DNA of 64,000 nucleotides from Arthrobacter sp. Soil762. GTDB taxonomy: Bacteria; Actinomycetota; Actinomycetes; Actinomycetales; Micrococcaceae. Shown one piece after another: positions 1-7,584 of this stretch. Made by a program: the position numbers and the translations under genes. The notes beneath the pieces were generated by a model. That model was not told the origin of the DNA and did not search any database. It was given only the letters and a program-made list of their open reading frames with translations. The stretch's first letter is position 1, and every line of letters starts with the position of its first letter. The stretch spans positions 794 to 64,793 of the forward strand of contig NZ_LMSG01000022.1 of the NCBI RefSeq assembly GCF_001428335.1. The letters are read 5' to 3'.

Positions 1-155
1 CCGCGATCGGCTACACCGGACCCATCTCCGTCGAATGGGAAGACGCCGGCATGGACCGGCTCCACGGCGCACCGGAAGCCCTCGCAGCGCTGAAGAAATT
101 CGACTTCCCCGCCTCCCAGACCAGCTTCGACGCCGCTTTCAGCACGAAGCCCTAG
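1..155 (+). CDS. Sugar phosphate isomerase/epimerase, C-terminal end (partial)
   Basis: The open frame enters from outside the window and stops at TAG 153-155, giving about 50 C-terminal residues. The tail, with an ISVEWEDAGMDR stretch followed by a GAPEAL and a short phenylalanine-rich end, matches the C-terminus of the xylose-isomerase-like TIM-barrel family (IolE/sugar phosphate isomerase type) that is common in Arthrobacter sugar and inositol loci. The start, the active-site metal ligands and the substrate cannot be judged because most of the protein lies upstream of base 1. The next gene starts 22 bases later and carries its own -10-like element. Confidence 0.6.
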   Translation, partial: AIGYTGPISVEWEDAGMDRLHGAPEALAALKKFDFPASQTSFDAAFSTKP

Positions 156-177
156 GAAGCGCACGTAGAATCCCTGC

Positions 178-708
178 ATGACCCACACGATCCGAAAGGC
201 AACAGCGGACGACGCCGGCCCGCTCGCCGCCCTGGCGGCCGTCACCTTCCCGCTGGCGTGCCCGCCGTCGTCGTCACCGGAGGACATTGCCGCGCACGTG
301 GCCAACACGCTCAGCGAAAGGCACTTCCGGGAGTACCTGGCGGATCCATATGTCAGCATCCTGGTCATTGACGCCGACGGCGCGCTCCGCGGCTACAGCC
401 TGCTCGTCAACCGACCGGCAGGGGACCCGGATGTGGCATCGGCGCTGAAGGTCCTGCCGTCCATGGAGCTCAGCAAATGCTACGTCCACCCCGAGCATCA
501 CGGCCTGGGCGCGGCCGGCGAACTGATGCGCGCCAGCCTCCAGGCTGCGGCAGAAGCGGGCGCGGCCGGAGTATGGCTGGGGGTCAACAGCCAGAACGCC
601 CGGGCCATCCGGTTCTACGAAAAGTCCGGTTTCCGCAAGGTGGGCAGCAAGTCCTTCCGGCTGGGAACCACCGTGGAGCACGACTTCGTCCTGGAGCGAG
701 CCGTCTGA
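178..708 (+). CDS. GNAT family N-acetyltransferase
   Basis: This 176-residue single-domain protein has the GNAT fold signature. The acetyl-CoA pyrophosphate-binding loop HHGLGAAGE lies at residues 107-115, after the beta-4 strand ending KCYVHPE, and the terminal NARAIRFYEKSGF motif is at residues 140-152. It should transfer an acetyl group from acetyl-CoA to an amine, but the substrate cannot be told from sequence. No Shine-Dalgarno sequence precedes ATG 178. Instead a TAGAAT hexamer at 166-171 ends six bases before the ATG, as expected for a leaderless mRNA. It appears monocistronic. Confidence 0.85.
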   Translation: MTHTIRKATADDAGPLAALAAVTFPLACPPSSSPEDIAAHVANTLSERHFREYLADPYVSILVIDADGALRGYSLLVNRPAGDPDVASALKVLPSMELSKCYVHPEHHGLGAAGELMRASLQAAAEAGAAGVWLGVNSQNARAIRFYEKSGFRKVGSKSFRLGTTVEHDFVLERAV

Positions 709-863
709 CCGATCCAACGCGACACACCCACCGCCAACACCCAGCGCGAAGGGATACTTGAGGCCCCGCGGCTGAGGGCCTCGAGTGTCCGTTCGCACTC
801 AATGGTGACCAATCTGACACCCCTCCGCGGAATGGCCCCGGGGCAGGCGGGGTTGTGGCAAGC

Positions 864-1571
864 ATGAAGATTGAGATCTGGTCAGACGTCGCGTGTCCGT
901 GGTGCTACATCGGCAAGCGCCGGTTCGAGGCGGCCCTGGCCGAGTTCCCGCACCGCGACGCTGTGGAGGTGAAGTGGCGCAGCTACCAGCTGGACCCCAC
1001 CCTCCCGGAGCATTACGACGGCACCGAGCTGGATTACCTGAGCACGCGCAAGGGCATGGCCCCGGCGCAGGTCTCGCAGATGTTTGACCACGTCACCGAG
1101 CAGGCCAAGGGCGAGGGCCTGGACTACCGGTTCGACCAGGTGGTGGTGGCGAACAGCTTCACTGCCCACCGCCTGATCCATCTCGCGGCCCAGCACGGAC
1201 AGCAGGATGCCGCGAAGGAACGCCTGCTGAGCGACCATTTCGAGCACGGCAAGGACATTGGCAGCGCCGACTACCTCACCGCGCTGGGCCAGGAGCTGGG
1301 CCTCAACACCGATGAAGTCGCCGAACTCTTCACCACGGACAAATACGCCGACGACGTCCGCTTCGATTTCGAGGAAGCCCGCGCCCTGGGCATCACGGGC
1401 GTCCCGTTCTTTGTGATTGACCGCAAGTTTGGCCTCTCGGGTGCCCAGCCTGCCGAAACGTTCACGGCGGCGCTCAACCAGGCCTGGCAGGAGACCAACC
1501 CCCTGGTTCTGGTCACCGCCGCGGACGGCAACGACGGCGAGGCCTGCGGCCCCGACGGCTGCGCCGTCTGA
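864..1571 (+). CDS. DsbA family oxidoreductase (FrnE-like)
   Basis: The protein has 235 residues from ATG 864. It opens with a beta strand and then the thioredoxin-type active site CPWC at residues 11-14, and has the cis-proline stretch GVPFFVIDRKF near residue 180 typical of the DsbA/FrnE two-domain family. It lacks a signal peptide, so it is probably a cytoplasmic thiol-disulfide oxidoreductase. The C-terminal tail carries two further cysteines (EACGPDGC), a feature often seen in actinobacterial members. GTG 855 is an alternative start in the same frame that would add three residues; ATG 864 fits the usual MKIEIWSD family start better. Confidence 0.88.
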   Translation: MKIEIWSDVACPWCYIGKRRFEAALAEFPHRDAVEVKWRSYQLDPTLPEHYDGTELDYLSTRKGMAPAQVSQMFDHVTEQAKGEGLDYRFDQVVVANSFTAHRLIHLAAQHGQQDAAKERLLSDHFEHGKDIGSADYLTALGQELGLNTDEVAELFTTDKYADDVRFDFEEARALGITGVPFFVIDRKFGLSGAQPAETFTAALNQAWQETNPLVLVTAADGNDGEACGPDGCAV

Positions 1572-1839
1572 CCCCGCCCGATCCAACCCGGCCCGCTGAG
1601 TTTTTGTCCAGATAATCCACCCAACGGGTTGTGGAGTTGGGCGTTAGGTGGCGGCTTTCTGTTTTCGCTCCGTGTCGCTAGTTCCCGATCACGAGAATGC
1701 TTGCTGCTGCTTCGACGACGTCATCGGTGATGGTTTCGAGTTGGTTGATTTTGAGGACGCGGGTGATCTGCGGGAAAAGACGTTCGAGGACCCGGAAGTT
1801 GAGGAGTTCTTCTCTGCCGGGGGGGCGCGGTACCGGTGG
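1572..1839. other. Degenerate intergenic stretch, no intact gene
   Basis: No complete gene was recognised here. On the minus strand a frame running from about 1835 down to about 1686 encodes a coherent-looking tail that includes LNFRVLERLFPQITRVL and ends ASILVIGN. It is in a different frame from the recombinase remnant just upstream of it and has no start of its own. I could not assign it to a family. It may be the end of a gene joined to the recombinase by a deletion. Confidence 0.4.
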
Positions 1840-2143
1840 GAGAAGCGAGCATGTTCAGCATCAGCCGGCCCGTCGAGGTCGCTGGGTCAATACCGTCTGA
1901 GATGGATCGGACCTGGACGCCGCTTTCTCTCAGCAGATTCACTGTGTCCAGCACGTCGATTAGGGAACGGCCCAACCGGTCGACCCGCCACACAACGACG
2001 GTGTCGTCCTCCTCGGCGTACTCAAGGATCCTCTTCATTCCGGGCCGTTCGATCGCCGTCTTACTTCCCGAGGTCACACCGGCGAAAACGTCGCGCTTCT
2101 GCACGCCGGCGGAGACCAGTGCATCGCTGTGGTGAGACGTGTT
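1840..2143 (-). pseudogene. Serine recombinase (resolvase/invertase) remnant
   Basis: The reading frame matches the middle of the resolvase/invertase N-terminal catalytic domain. It has DALVSAGVQKRDVF, then a TSG...RPGMKRI region, the VVWRVDRLGRSL helix and the STGRLMLNMLA segment. The family's first ~25 residues, which hold the nucleophilic serine (YARVS), are missing. The frame is lost right after LNMLA, where intact members continue into the E-helix and DNA-binding domain. So both ends are gone and the protein cannot be active. Such recombinases come from transposons, plasmids or phages. Its position next to a frameshifted DsrE gene and the sulfur cluster suggests an old mobile-element scar. 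Confidence 0.8.
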
Positions 2144-2275
2144 TCCGGGACATCGGTGAGCCCGGCTTTCTCAGCTGGCCGCTAACGCCTTCCCAGGTCC
2201 GGAACAGTGTCTTGAAATGCTTTCCAAGTTCGGGGCCGAACGGCTCGACGCAGGTGGGTGGCAGACGGGCAGTCG

Positions 2276-2660
2276 GGGCCGCACGTAGGCCCAGCCCTGC
2301 CACTGGCGCTCGGAAAGGTGCGCCACTGCTGCTGAAACGGTGCCGATGCCGGCGCTAAGGTCACCTGCTTCCAGCCCCGCAGAGCGCAGGCTGTTCGCCC
2401 AGGCAAGAATTTTTACCTCCAGTTGCCGGGCGTAGGTGATGGCGCCTCGTTGGCCGGAGAGTCTGCAGCGAGGAGCCGGACGCCGGGGCCTTGGACCACT
2501 ACTTCGATGGCCACTCGCGGTTTGAGGGCGGCACGGGCATTGGCTGTGCTGCGGAGGATGCCGGCCAGGGTGTCGGGCTCCAGCGCACCGGATGCATGGA
2601 GCAGCAGCCCGGACCGTTCCCTTCTTCTGGCACTATCGGGGTGCTCTCGTTGGCGGGCAT
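2276..2660 (-). pseudogene. DsrE family protein, frameshifted twice
   Basis: Three frames together rebuild one DsrE/DsrF-like protein. Frame 1 starts at ATG 2660 (MPANESTPIV). Frame 2 carries the core, from GLLLHASGALEPDTLAGI to VAIEVVVQGPGVRLLAADSP. Frame 3, from about base 2448 down, carries VKILAWANSLRSAGLEAGD, AAVAHLSERQWQGWAYVRP and ends near 2276. Breaks fall near 2610 and 2450. Members bind and relay sulfane sulfur, which fits its place 12 bases after the DUF302 gene in the CstR-controlled minus-strand operon. In intact relatives of this type the third segment usually has a cysteine before N-S; here an alanine is read. It is either a pseudogene or carries sequencing errors. Confidence 0.72.
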
Positions 2661-2671
2661 TGCGTCTTCCG

Positions 2672-3079
2672 TTAGTTGCTCAAGGTGGCGAGGGCTCTGC
2701 GCAGGCGAGTGCCGGCGTCGTCGGCGATTTCTTTGACTGCCGGCTCAGTGCTGAGCTGGACCATGGTCTGTGGGTCGATGGCCTCGATGGTGGTGGTTCC
2801 TGCGTCTATGCTGCGGCGGACGACGACGTTGCAGGGCAGGAGCACGCCGATTTCGGGCTCCGCAGCAAGGGCGCGGCTGGCCAGGGCGGGGTTGCAGGCC
2901 CCAAGGATGACGTAGTCGCCGACGGCGTCAGCGGCTTCGGTTCCAAGCTTGGCTTCGAAGGTGGAGCGGAGATTGATCTCGGTAAGGATTCCGAACCCTT
3001 GGGCTGCCAGGGCGTCCCGGGTGAGATCCAAGGCTTCGGCCCACGGAAGAGCGATAGTCGTGCTGAGTGTGTACGTCAT
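2672..3079 (-). CDS. DUF302 domain-containing protein
   Basis: The 135-residue protein is a full-length DUF302 domain. Its hallmarks are the early ALDLTRDALAAQGFGILTEINL stretch, the central YVILGACNPALASRAL motif and LLPCNVVV with a following DPQTMV. No signal peptide is visible, so it is probably cytoplasmic. The biochemical role of DUF302 is not established, but these proteins recur beside rhodaneses, DsrE proteins and CsoR/CstR repressors. It lies 30 bases downstream of the repressor gene and 12 bases upstream of the broken DsrE gene, so the three form one minus-strand operon. The start ATG 3079 has AGGAAG upstream as ribosome site. Confidence 0.88.
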   Translation of the reverse strand: MTYTLSTTIALPWAEALDLTRDALAAQGFGILTEINLRSTFEAKLGTEAADAVGDYVILGACNPALASRALAAEPEIGVLLPCNVVVRRSIDAGTTTIEAIDPQTMVQLSTEPAVKEIADDAGTRLRRALATLSN

Positions 3080-3109
3080 GGTTCTTCCTGGGCTGAGAGT
3101 GGGGTTTTG

Positions 3110-3367
3110 TCAGGCGAGGGAGAGGAAGAGCTTTTCCAGTTCCTTTCGGTCCATCGTTGCGTCCTTCTGGACGATGCACTGCTCCAGGCCTGTGGCGATG
3201 ATGGCGAATCCGGCCCGGTCGAGGGCTTTGGACACTGCCGCGAGCTGGGTGACGACGTCCTTGCAGTCCCGGCCTTCTTCAAGCATGCGCGTGACGGCGG
3301 CGAGCTGGCCCTGGGCGCGCTTGAGCCGGTTGATTACGGGTGTCAGTTCTGAGGGATTGAGTTCCAA
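3110..3367 (-). CDS. cstR: CsoR/CstR-family persulfide-sensing repressor
   Basis: The 85-residue all-helical protein belongs to the metal-sensitive CsoR/RcnR/FrmR repressor family (DUF156). Copper-sensing CsoR uses a Cys-His-Cys triad. Here the two cysteines are kept (C35 in GRDCKDV and C64 in LEQC), but the histidine position is occupied by the ATGLE stretch. That is the pattern of CstR, which senses persulfides or sulfite by forming Cys-Cys polysulfide links. The neighbours (rhodaneses, TauE exporter, CstB-like dioxygenase) agree. Translation starts at TTG 3367 with GGAG spaced about six bases upstream. Palindromic G/C-rich operators at 3427-3440 and 6021-6036 are its probable targets. Confidence 0.82.
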   Translation of the reverse strand: MELNPSELTPVINRLKRAQGQLAAVTRMLEEGRDCKDVVTQLAAVSKALDRAGFAIIATGLEQCIVQKDATMDRKELEKLFLSLA

Positions 3368-3404
3368 GGGTTACTCCAAAGGTCTGGGGGCTTGGCTCAA
3401 TCCT

Positions 3405-3419
3405 ATACCCCCTAGGGTG
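3405..3419. promoter_or_regulatory. Imperfect CstR-type operator on the repressor side
   Basis: The stretch ATACCCCCTAGGGTG is an imperfect version of the TACCCCCGGGGGTA palindrome found 20 bases to the right. It lies about 38 bases ahead of the repressor start codon. This position suggests autoregulation of the repressor-DUF302-DsrE operon. The assignment rests on similarity to the perfect copy. Confidence 0.5.
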
Positions 3420-3421
3420 TT

Positions 3422-3450
3422 TTGCGTACCCCCGGGGGTATCTGTAATAC
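3422..3450 (+). promoter_or_regulatory. Promoter of persulfide cluster with operator in its spacer
   Basis: A -35-like TTGCGT at 3422-3427 and a -10-like TAATAC at 3445-3450 are separated by exactly 17 bases. A perfect 14-base palindrome, TACCCCCGGGGGTA at 3427-3440, sits between them. C-run/G-run palindromes flanked by A/T are typical CsoR/CstR operators. A repressor bound here would block RNA polymerase directly. Transcription would start near 3457, about 38 bases before the first gene. Confidence 0.72.
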
Positions 3451-3494
3451 TGGGTGGGGTATTCACCTAACGAACCCTTTCGAGAGGCCCGCAC

Positions 3495-4112
3495 ATGACT
3501 TCCCCCTCCACGGCTCCAGCCGTTACCGCTCTGGATCCCGAGACCCTGCGCATCTGGATCGCTGAGCACCAGGACCTTGTCGTGATCGACGTGCGCTCCG
3601 CCGCCGAATTCGAGTCCATGCATATCCGGGGCTCCTACAACGTCCCGCTGCCGCTGCTGTCAGAGCACACCGATGAACTCGCCGCCCGCTTGGGCTCCCG
3701 CGTCGTGCTGGTCTGCCAGTCCGGAGCGCGCGCCGAGCAGGCACGCCAGCGGCTGGGCAAGTCAGGGATCGACAGCGCCTACGTCCTGACCGGCGGGGCG
3801 CCCGGCTTCGCTGCCGCCGGCGGCGACGTTGTGAAGGGCAAGGCCCGCTGGGACCTGGAGCGTCAGGTCCGCCTCGCCGCAGGCTCGCTGGTGGTCCTGG
3901 GCCTGGCCGGCGGCCGGTTCATCTCGCCAAGGATCCGCTTGCTGGCCGGCGCCATTGGCGCAGGCCTCACGTTCTCCGCAGCCACCAACACCTGTGCCAT
4001 GGGCCAGGCCCTCTCGGCCATGCCGTGGAACAAAGCCACCAAGGAACCCACCCGCGAAAGCGTCATCCTGCAGTTGCCCGCGCCGGCACCTGAAGAGGAC
4101 CTCGCGGCATGA
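3495..4112 (+). CDS. Rhodanese domain fused to DUF2892 membrane domain (YgaP-like)
   Basis: The 205-residue protein has an N-terminal rhodanese domain (residues ~12-112) with VIDVRSAAEFE and the active-site loop CQSGAR, where C74 carries the persulfide. A DUF2892 region follows (~120-185) with two short membrane helices around LVVLGLAGG and LAGAIGAGLTF. This is the layout of E. coli YgaP, a membrane-anchored sulfurtransferase. It is the first gene after the operator-controlled promoter and overlaps the exporter gene by four bases. Moving sulfane sulfur at the membrane next to a sulfite/thiosulfate exporter is a plausible role. Confidence 0.88.
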   Translation: MTSPSTAPAVTALDPETLRIWIAEHQDLVVIDVRSAAEFESMHIRGSYNVPLPLLSEHTDELAARLGSRVVLVCQSGARAEQARQRLGKSGIDSAYVLTGGAPGFAAAGGDVVKGKARWDLERQVRLAAGSLVVLGLAGGRFISPRIRLLAGAIGAGLTFSAATNTCAMGQALSAMPWNKATKEPTRESVILQLPAPAPEEDLAA

Positions 4113-4867
4113 TTCCGGCCCTGGGTTTTGGGCTCATCGTCGGGATCGTCCTGGGCGTAGTAGGCGGCGGCGGGTCGATCATCGCCGTTCCGGCCCTTGT
4201 GTACGGAGTGGGCATGAGCCCGGCCCAGGCCATCCCCACCTCTCTACTGGTGGTGGGTGTGTCCTCGCTGGCCGCCCTGTTGCCCCGGGTCCGGGAGGGC
4301 CTGAACTGGCCAGTAATCGCACTGGTCGGGGCTGCTGGGATCCCGGCCGCGTGGGGCGGTGCAGCCCTAGGCCGGCTGCTGGACCCGAACATCCTGATGC
4401 TTGCCTTCGCCGTGATCATGATGGCCGCGGGAATCCGGATGTTCCGGAAGCCGCGGGAATCCGAAGGGTCCTGCAGCGCGGGGCCAGGCCGGGCCTTCCG
4501 ATCCTGCGCCCCGAAGGCCGTAGGAGTAGGGCTGCTCGTGGGCTTCCTCACCGGACTGCTCGGGGTTGGCGGAGGCTTCCTCATCACCCCCGCACTGACC
4601 ATCTTCCTGGGTCTGCGCATGAAGCAGGCCGTCGGAACGTCCCTGGCGATAATTGTCATCAACTCCGCCGCTGGATTCAGTGCCCATGCCGCCGGGTACA
4701 TCATCGACTGGGCAACCACCCTGGCGTTCGCGGTCCCGGCCATCCTGGGTTCCCTCGTCGCCGCCCGGCTGGCCCGCCGCCTGAAGGACTCGCACATCCG
4801 CATCTCATTCGCGGTACTCATCTTCGCCGTCGCGGCGTGGGTCGCCGCTGGCACCGTCACCGCCTGA
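4109..4867 (+). CDS. TauE/SafE family sulfur-anion exporter
   Basis: This 252-residue integral membrane protein has the two-fold TauE/SafE repeat. Each half opens with a glycine-rich helix: GIVLGVVGGGGSIIAVPALVY near residues 10-30 and GFLTGLLGVGGGFLITPAL near residues 138-156, with P-A-Q-A and M-K-Q-A following the two repeats. About eight helices are predicted by eye. Family members export sulfite, sulfoacetate or related sulfur anions. In cst operons the TauE protein removes the sulfite or thiosulfate made by persulfide oxidation. The gene is translationally coupled to the rhodanese-DUF2892 gene through an ATGA overlap. Confidence 0.87.
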   Translation: MIPALGFGLIVGIVLGVVGGGGSIIAVPALVYGVGMSPAQAIPTSLLVVGVSSLAALLPRVREGLNWPVIALVGAAGIPAAWGGAALGRLLDPNILMLAFAVIMMAAGIRMFRKPRESEGSCSAGPGRAFRSCAPKAVGVGLLVGFLTGLLGVGGGFLITPALTIFLGLRMKQAVGTSLAIIVINSAAGFSAHAAGYIIDWATTLAFAVPAILGSLVAARLARRLKDSHIRISFAVLIFAVAAWVAAGTVTA

Positions 4868-4889
4868 CCGCACTAAACAGGAGAACACC

Positions 4890-5231
4890 ATGGGATTGAT
4901 AGATTCCCTCAAAAAGGCCTTCAGTAAGCCCTATAAGACCATCAGTGTCGCCCAGGCCAAAGAACTCCTGGGCTCTGGCGCCACCCTGATCGATGTCCGA
5001 TCGGCGCAGGAATGGCGCACCGGCCGCGCCCCGCAGGCCAAACACGTTCCCTTGGACCGGCTACAGACCAGCGCCGCCGGGATCCAGAAAACCCGGCCCG
5101 TCATCGCCGTGTGCGCCTCCGGGGTACGGTCCGCTGCCGCGGCCCGGCTGCTCGCCGCGAAAGGCTACGACGCCTACTCGCTGCGCGGCGGCATGGCGGC
5201 CTGGCGCCAGGCCGGCGAACCCGTCCGCTAA
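4890..5231 (+). CDS. Single-domain rhodanese sulfurtransferase
   Basis: The 113-residue protein is one rhodanese domain with the LIDVRSAQEW entry motif and active-site loop CASGVRS, where C75 is the sulfur carrier. The first ~15 residues (MGLIDSLKKAFSKPYK) form a short amphipathic start. It transfers sulfane sulfur between thiosulfate, persulfides and acceptor thiols. A clear AGGAGA ribosome site precedes ATG 4890. It is the third gene of the operator-controlled unit and one of three rhodanese-containing genes that follow each other, with a fourth rhodanese (tandem) in the dioxygenase downstream. Confidence 0.88.
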   Translation: MGLIDSLKKAFSKPYKTISVAQAKELLGSGATLIDVRSAQEWRTGRAPQAKHVPLDRLQTSAAGIQKTRPVIAVCASGVRSAAAARLLAAKGYDAYSLRGGMAAWRQAGEPVR

Positions 5232-5263
5232 CAACAGCCCGCACTATTTCGAAGGAGAATCCA

Positions 5264-5560
5264 ATGGCTGAAATCACCATCACCGAAGCCGAGCAGCGCC
5301 GCTCCACCGCCCGCATCCTCGATGTCCGCGAGGACTTCGAAGTCGAGGAAGGCATCGTCCCCGGCGCCCTGCACATCCCCATGGGGCAGCTCCAGGCGCG
5401 CCTGTCCGAACTGGACCCTGCAGTCCCCGTCATTGCGGTCTGCCGCAGCGGCAACCGGTCCGCCCGCGTCGCCGAGGCCCTCAACGGAGCCGGCTTTTCC
5501 GCGGACACCATGGCCGGCGGCATGATCGCCTGGACCCGCGCCGGCCTCCCCATCACTTGA
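5264..5560 (+). CDS. Single-domain rhodanese sulfurtransferase (short)
   Basis: From ATG 5264, with GAAGGAGA as ribosome site at 5251-5258, this gives 98 residues. The domain has ILDVREDFEVEEG at residues 18-30, PGALHIPM, and the active-site loop CRSGNRS with C60 as catalytic cysteine. The loop differs from those of its neighbours (CASGVRS and CQSGARA), which suggests different partners or acceptors. It lies 32 bases after the previous rhodanese gene and 57 before the thioredoxin gene. A longer overlapping frame starting at 5012 is the shadow of the preceding gene, so the short start is preferred. Confidence 0.87.
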   Translation: MAEITITEAEQRRSTARILDVREDFEVEEGIVPGALHIPMGQLQARLSELDPAVPVIAVCRSGNRSARVAEALNGAGFSADTMAGGMIAWTRAGLPIT

Positions 5561-5617
5561 CCCCTGCAGTCCCGGCTCCAACCACTCAAGACAACGCCCG
5601 AAAGGACACGAAAGACG

Positions 5618-5974
5618 ATGGCAATCATCGACGTCACCGAACAGAGCTTCACCGAGACCCTGGAGAGCAACGAGATCGTCTTCGTTGACTTCTGGGCAGC
5701 ATGGTGCGGCCCCTGCCGCATGTTCGCCCCCACCTACGGGAACGCAGCAGAACGGCATCCGGACATCACCTTCGCCAAGGTGGACACCGAAGCAGAGCAT
5801 GCCCTCGCCGCAGCGGCGAACATCACCTCCATCCCCACGCTGATGGCGTTCAAGGACAACAAACTGGTCTTCTCCCAGCCCGGAGCCCTCAACGCCACCA
5901 GCCTGGAAGAAGTGATCCAGGCGGTAAAGAACCTGGACATGGACAAGCTCCGGGCAGACGCAGCCCAGCAATAG
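5618..5974 (+). CDS. Thioredoxin
   Basis: This 118-residue thioredoxin-fold protein has the classical WCGPC active site at residues 29-33 and the cis-proline loop SIPTL at residues 71-75. There is no signal peptide, so it is cytoplasmic. In this cluster it most likely reduces the persulfide on rhodanese or repressor cysteines and so recycles them, as thioredoxins do for CstR-type sensors. GAAAGGA upstream of ATG 5618 is the ribosome site. It ends 47 bases before the second palindromic operator, so it is the last gene of the first block. Confidence 0.92.
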   Translation: MAIIDVTEQSFTETLESNEIVFVDFWAAWCGPCRMFAPTYGNAAERHPDITFAKVDTEAEHALAAAANITSIPTLMAFKDNKLVFSQPGALNATSLEEVIQAVKNLDMDKLRADAAQQ

Positions 5975-6020
5975 GCCTAGCACAGGCAGGGACTTCCCTG
6001 CGCACACCCCTCTTCGCTAG

Positions 6021-6036
6021 ATACCCCCAGGGGTAT
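6021..6036. promoter_or_regulatory. Second CstR-type palindromic operator
   Basis: ATACCCC and GGGGTAT form a perfect seven-base inverted repeat around a CA centre. The motif closely resembles the 3427-3440 operator and lies 61 bases ahead of the dioxygenase start. It indicates a second, separately repressed promoter for the dioxygenase-MFS block. An A/T-rich stretch directly after it (6034-6047) probably holds the -10 element, but I could not fix the hexamers. Confidence 0.68.
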
Positions 6037-6097
6037 TATTCTTGATACCAGATCACACCGCAGATTTCTCCACCCCTTACTTGAAGGAGAGCACCAG

Positions 6098-7510
6098 ATG
6101 CTTATCGAGCGCATTTACGATGAAGACCTCGCCCAGGCCAGCTACCTGATTGGCTGCCAGGCCAAGGGTGAAGCCATTGTTGTCGACGGCCGCCGCGACA
6201 TCGCGGTGTACCAGGATCTCGCCGAGAAGAACGGCATGAAGATCGTGGCCGTCACCGAGACCCACATCCACGCCGACTACCTTTCCGGCACCCGTGAACT
6301 TGCCGCCGCTACCCGCGCGAAGATCTATGTCTCCGGCGAGGGCGGACCGGACTGGCAGTACGCATTCGACGGCGAACGCCTCTACGACGGCGACAAGATC
6401 ACCCTGGGCAATATCAGCATCCAGGCCGTGCACACCCCGGGTCACACGCCGGAGCACCTGTCCTTCCTGGTCACCGACGGCGCGTTCAGCGACCAGCCCG
6501 GCTACCTGCTCTCCGGGGACTTTGTCTTCTCCGGGGACCTGGGCCGCCCGGACCTGCTTGATGAGGCGGCCGGCGGCATCGACACCCGCTTCAAGGGGGC
6601 CAGGCAGCTCTTCGCCAGCCTGCGGGACAAGTTCCTGACCCTGCCGGACTACGTCCAGGTCCACCCGGCCCACGGTGCCGGCAGTGCCTGCGGCAAGGCA
6701 CTGGGCGCGATTCCCTCCTCCACGGTCGGCTACGAGCGCCTCTACGCCTGGTGGGGCCCGTACCTGGCCGCGAACGACGAGCAGGGCTTCATTGACGAAC
6801 TCCTCGATGGCCAGCCCGACGCCCACGCCTACTTCGGCCGGATGAAGCGGGAAAACCGTGAAGGTCCTGCCGTGATGGGCGACCGTACGCCCCTCACGGA
6901 GCTGGACACCGCCGACGTCGCAAAGGACCTGGCAGCGGACAAGGTCACGTTAATCGACACCCGCCCCAACGCTGAGGTCCACGAAGGGACGGTTGCCTGT
7001 TCCTTGAACGTCCCCGCCGGGAAGTCAGTTGCCAGCTACGGCGCCTGGGTGGTGAACCCTGCGACAGACAAGAACCCGCTGGTGCTGCTGGCATCCGACC
7101 AGGAACAGGCCCAGGACATGTGGGACCACCTGGTCCGCGTCGGCATCGACAACGTCGCCGGCTACGTCACCAGCATCGACGGACTGCCCACGACCACCCC
7201 GAAGTTGATCCAGCCCGAGGAACTCGACGGCTTCGACGCTGCCATGGTGCTGGATGTCCGCAACAGGACCGAGCACACCGCCGGGCACATCCCCGGCTCC
7301 CACCAGCTCAGCGGCGGCCGCGTCATGTGGCACCTCGACGAACTGCCCACCGAGGGCACCATCGTGACCTACTGCCAGTCCGGTGTTCGGAACTCCGTTG
7401 CCGCCAGCGCGCTGCGCCGGGCCGGGTACGACGTCGTCGAACTTGACGGCAGCTACGCAGCCTGGACCATGTGGCAGCAGACGCGGCAGAACGCCGTCGC
7501 AGCGAAATAA
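6098..7510 (+). CDS. cstB: Persulfide dioxygenase-rhodanese fusion (CstB/BLH-like)
   Basis: The 470-residue protein combines an ETHE1-like metallo-beta-lactamase domain with two rhodanese domains. In the first part THIHADYLSG (H56, H58, D60), HTPGHTPEH (H112, H116) and SGDFVFSGD (D141) give the 2His-1Asp mononuclear iron site of persulfide dioxygenases. The first rhodanese (~260-350) has no cysteine in its loop (LLASDQ) and is probably structural. The second has the active loop CQSGVRN with C426. CstB in Staphylococcus oxidises low-molecular-weight persulfides to thiosulfate and sulfite. The same reaction fits here, with the exporter and rhodaneses upstream. AAGGAGA precedes ATG 6098. Confidence 0.88.
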   Translation: MLIERIYDEDLAQASYLIGCQAKGEAIVVDGRRDIAVYQDLAEKNGMKIVAVTETHIHADYLSGTRELAAATRAKIYVSGEGGPDWQYAFDGERLYDGDKITLGNISIQAVHTPGHTPEHLSFLVTDGAFSDQPGYLLSGDFVFSGDLGRPDLLDEAAGGIDTRFKGARQLFASLRDKFLTLPDYVQVHPAHGAGSACGKALGAIPSSTVGYERLYAWWGPYLAANDEQGFIDELLDGQPDAHAYFGRMKRENREGPAVMGDRTPLTELDTADVAKDLAADKVTLIDTRPNAEVHEGTVACSLNVPAGKSVASYGAWVVNPATDKNPLVLLASDQEQAQDMWDHLVRVGIDNVAGYVTSIDGLPTTTPKLIQPEELDGFDAAMVLDVRNRTEHTAGHIPGSHQLSGGRVMWHLDELPTEGTIVTYCQSGVRNSVAASALRRAGYDVVELDGSYAAWTMWQQTRQNAVAAK

Positions 7511-7520
7511 CCCCTAAACC

Positions 7521-7548
7521 GCCCGGGCAGGCCCCCGCCTGCCCGGGC
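7521..7548. terminator. Hairpin after the dioxygenase gene
   Basis: GCCCGGGCAGG (7521-7531) pairs perfectly with CCTGCCCGGGC (7538-7548). Only a weak CTTTAT follows, so it may reduce rather than end transcription into the MFS gene 37 bases on. Confidence 0.6.
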
Positions 7549-7584
7549 ACCTTTATGAGCCCACCATGAACGGAGCAACCCAAA

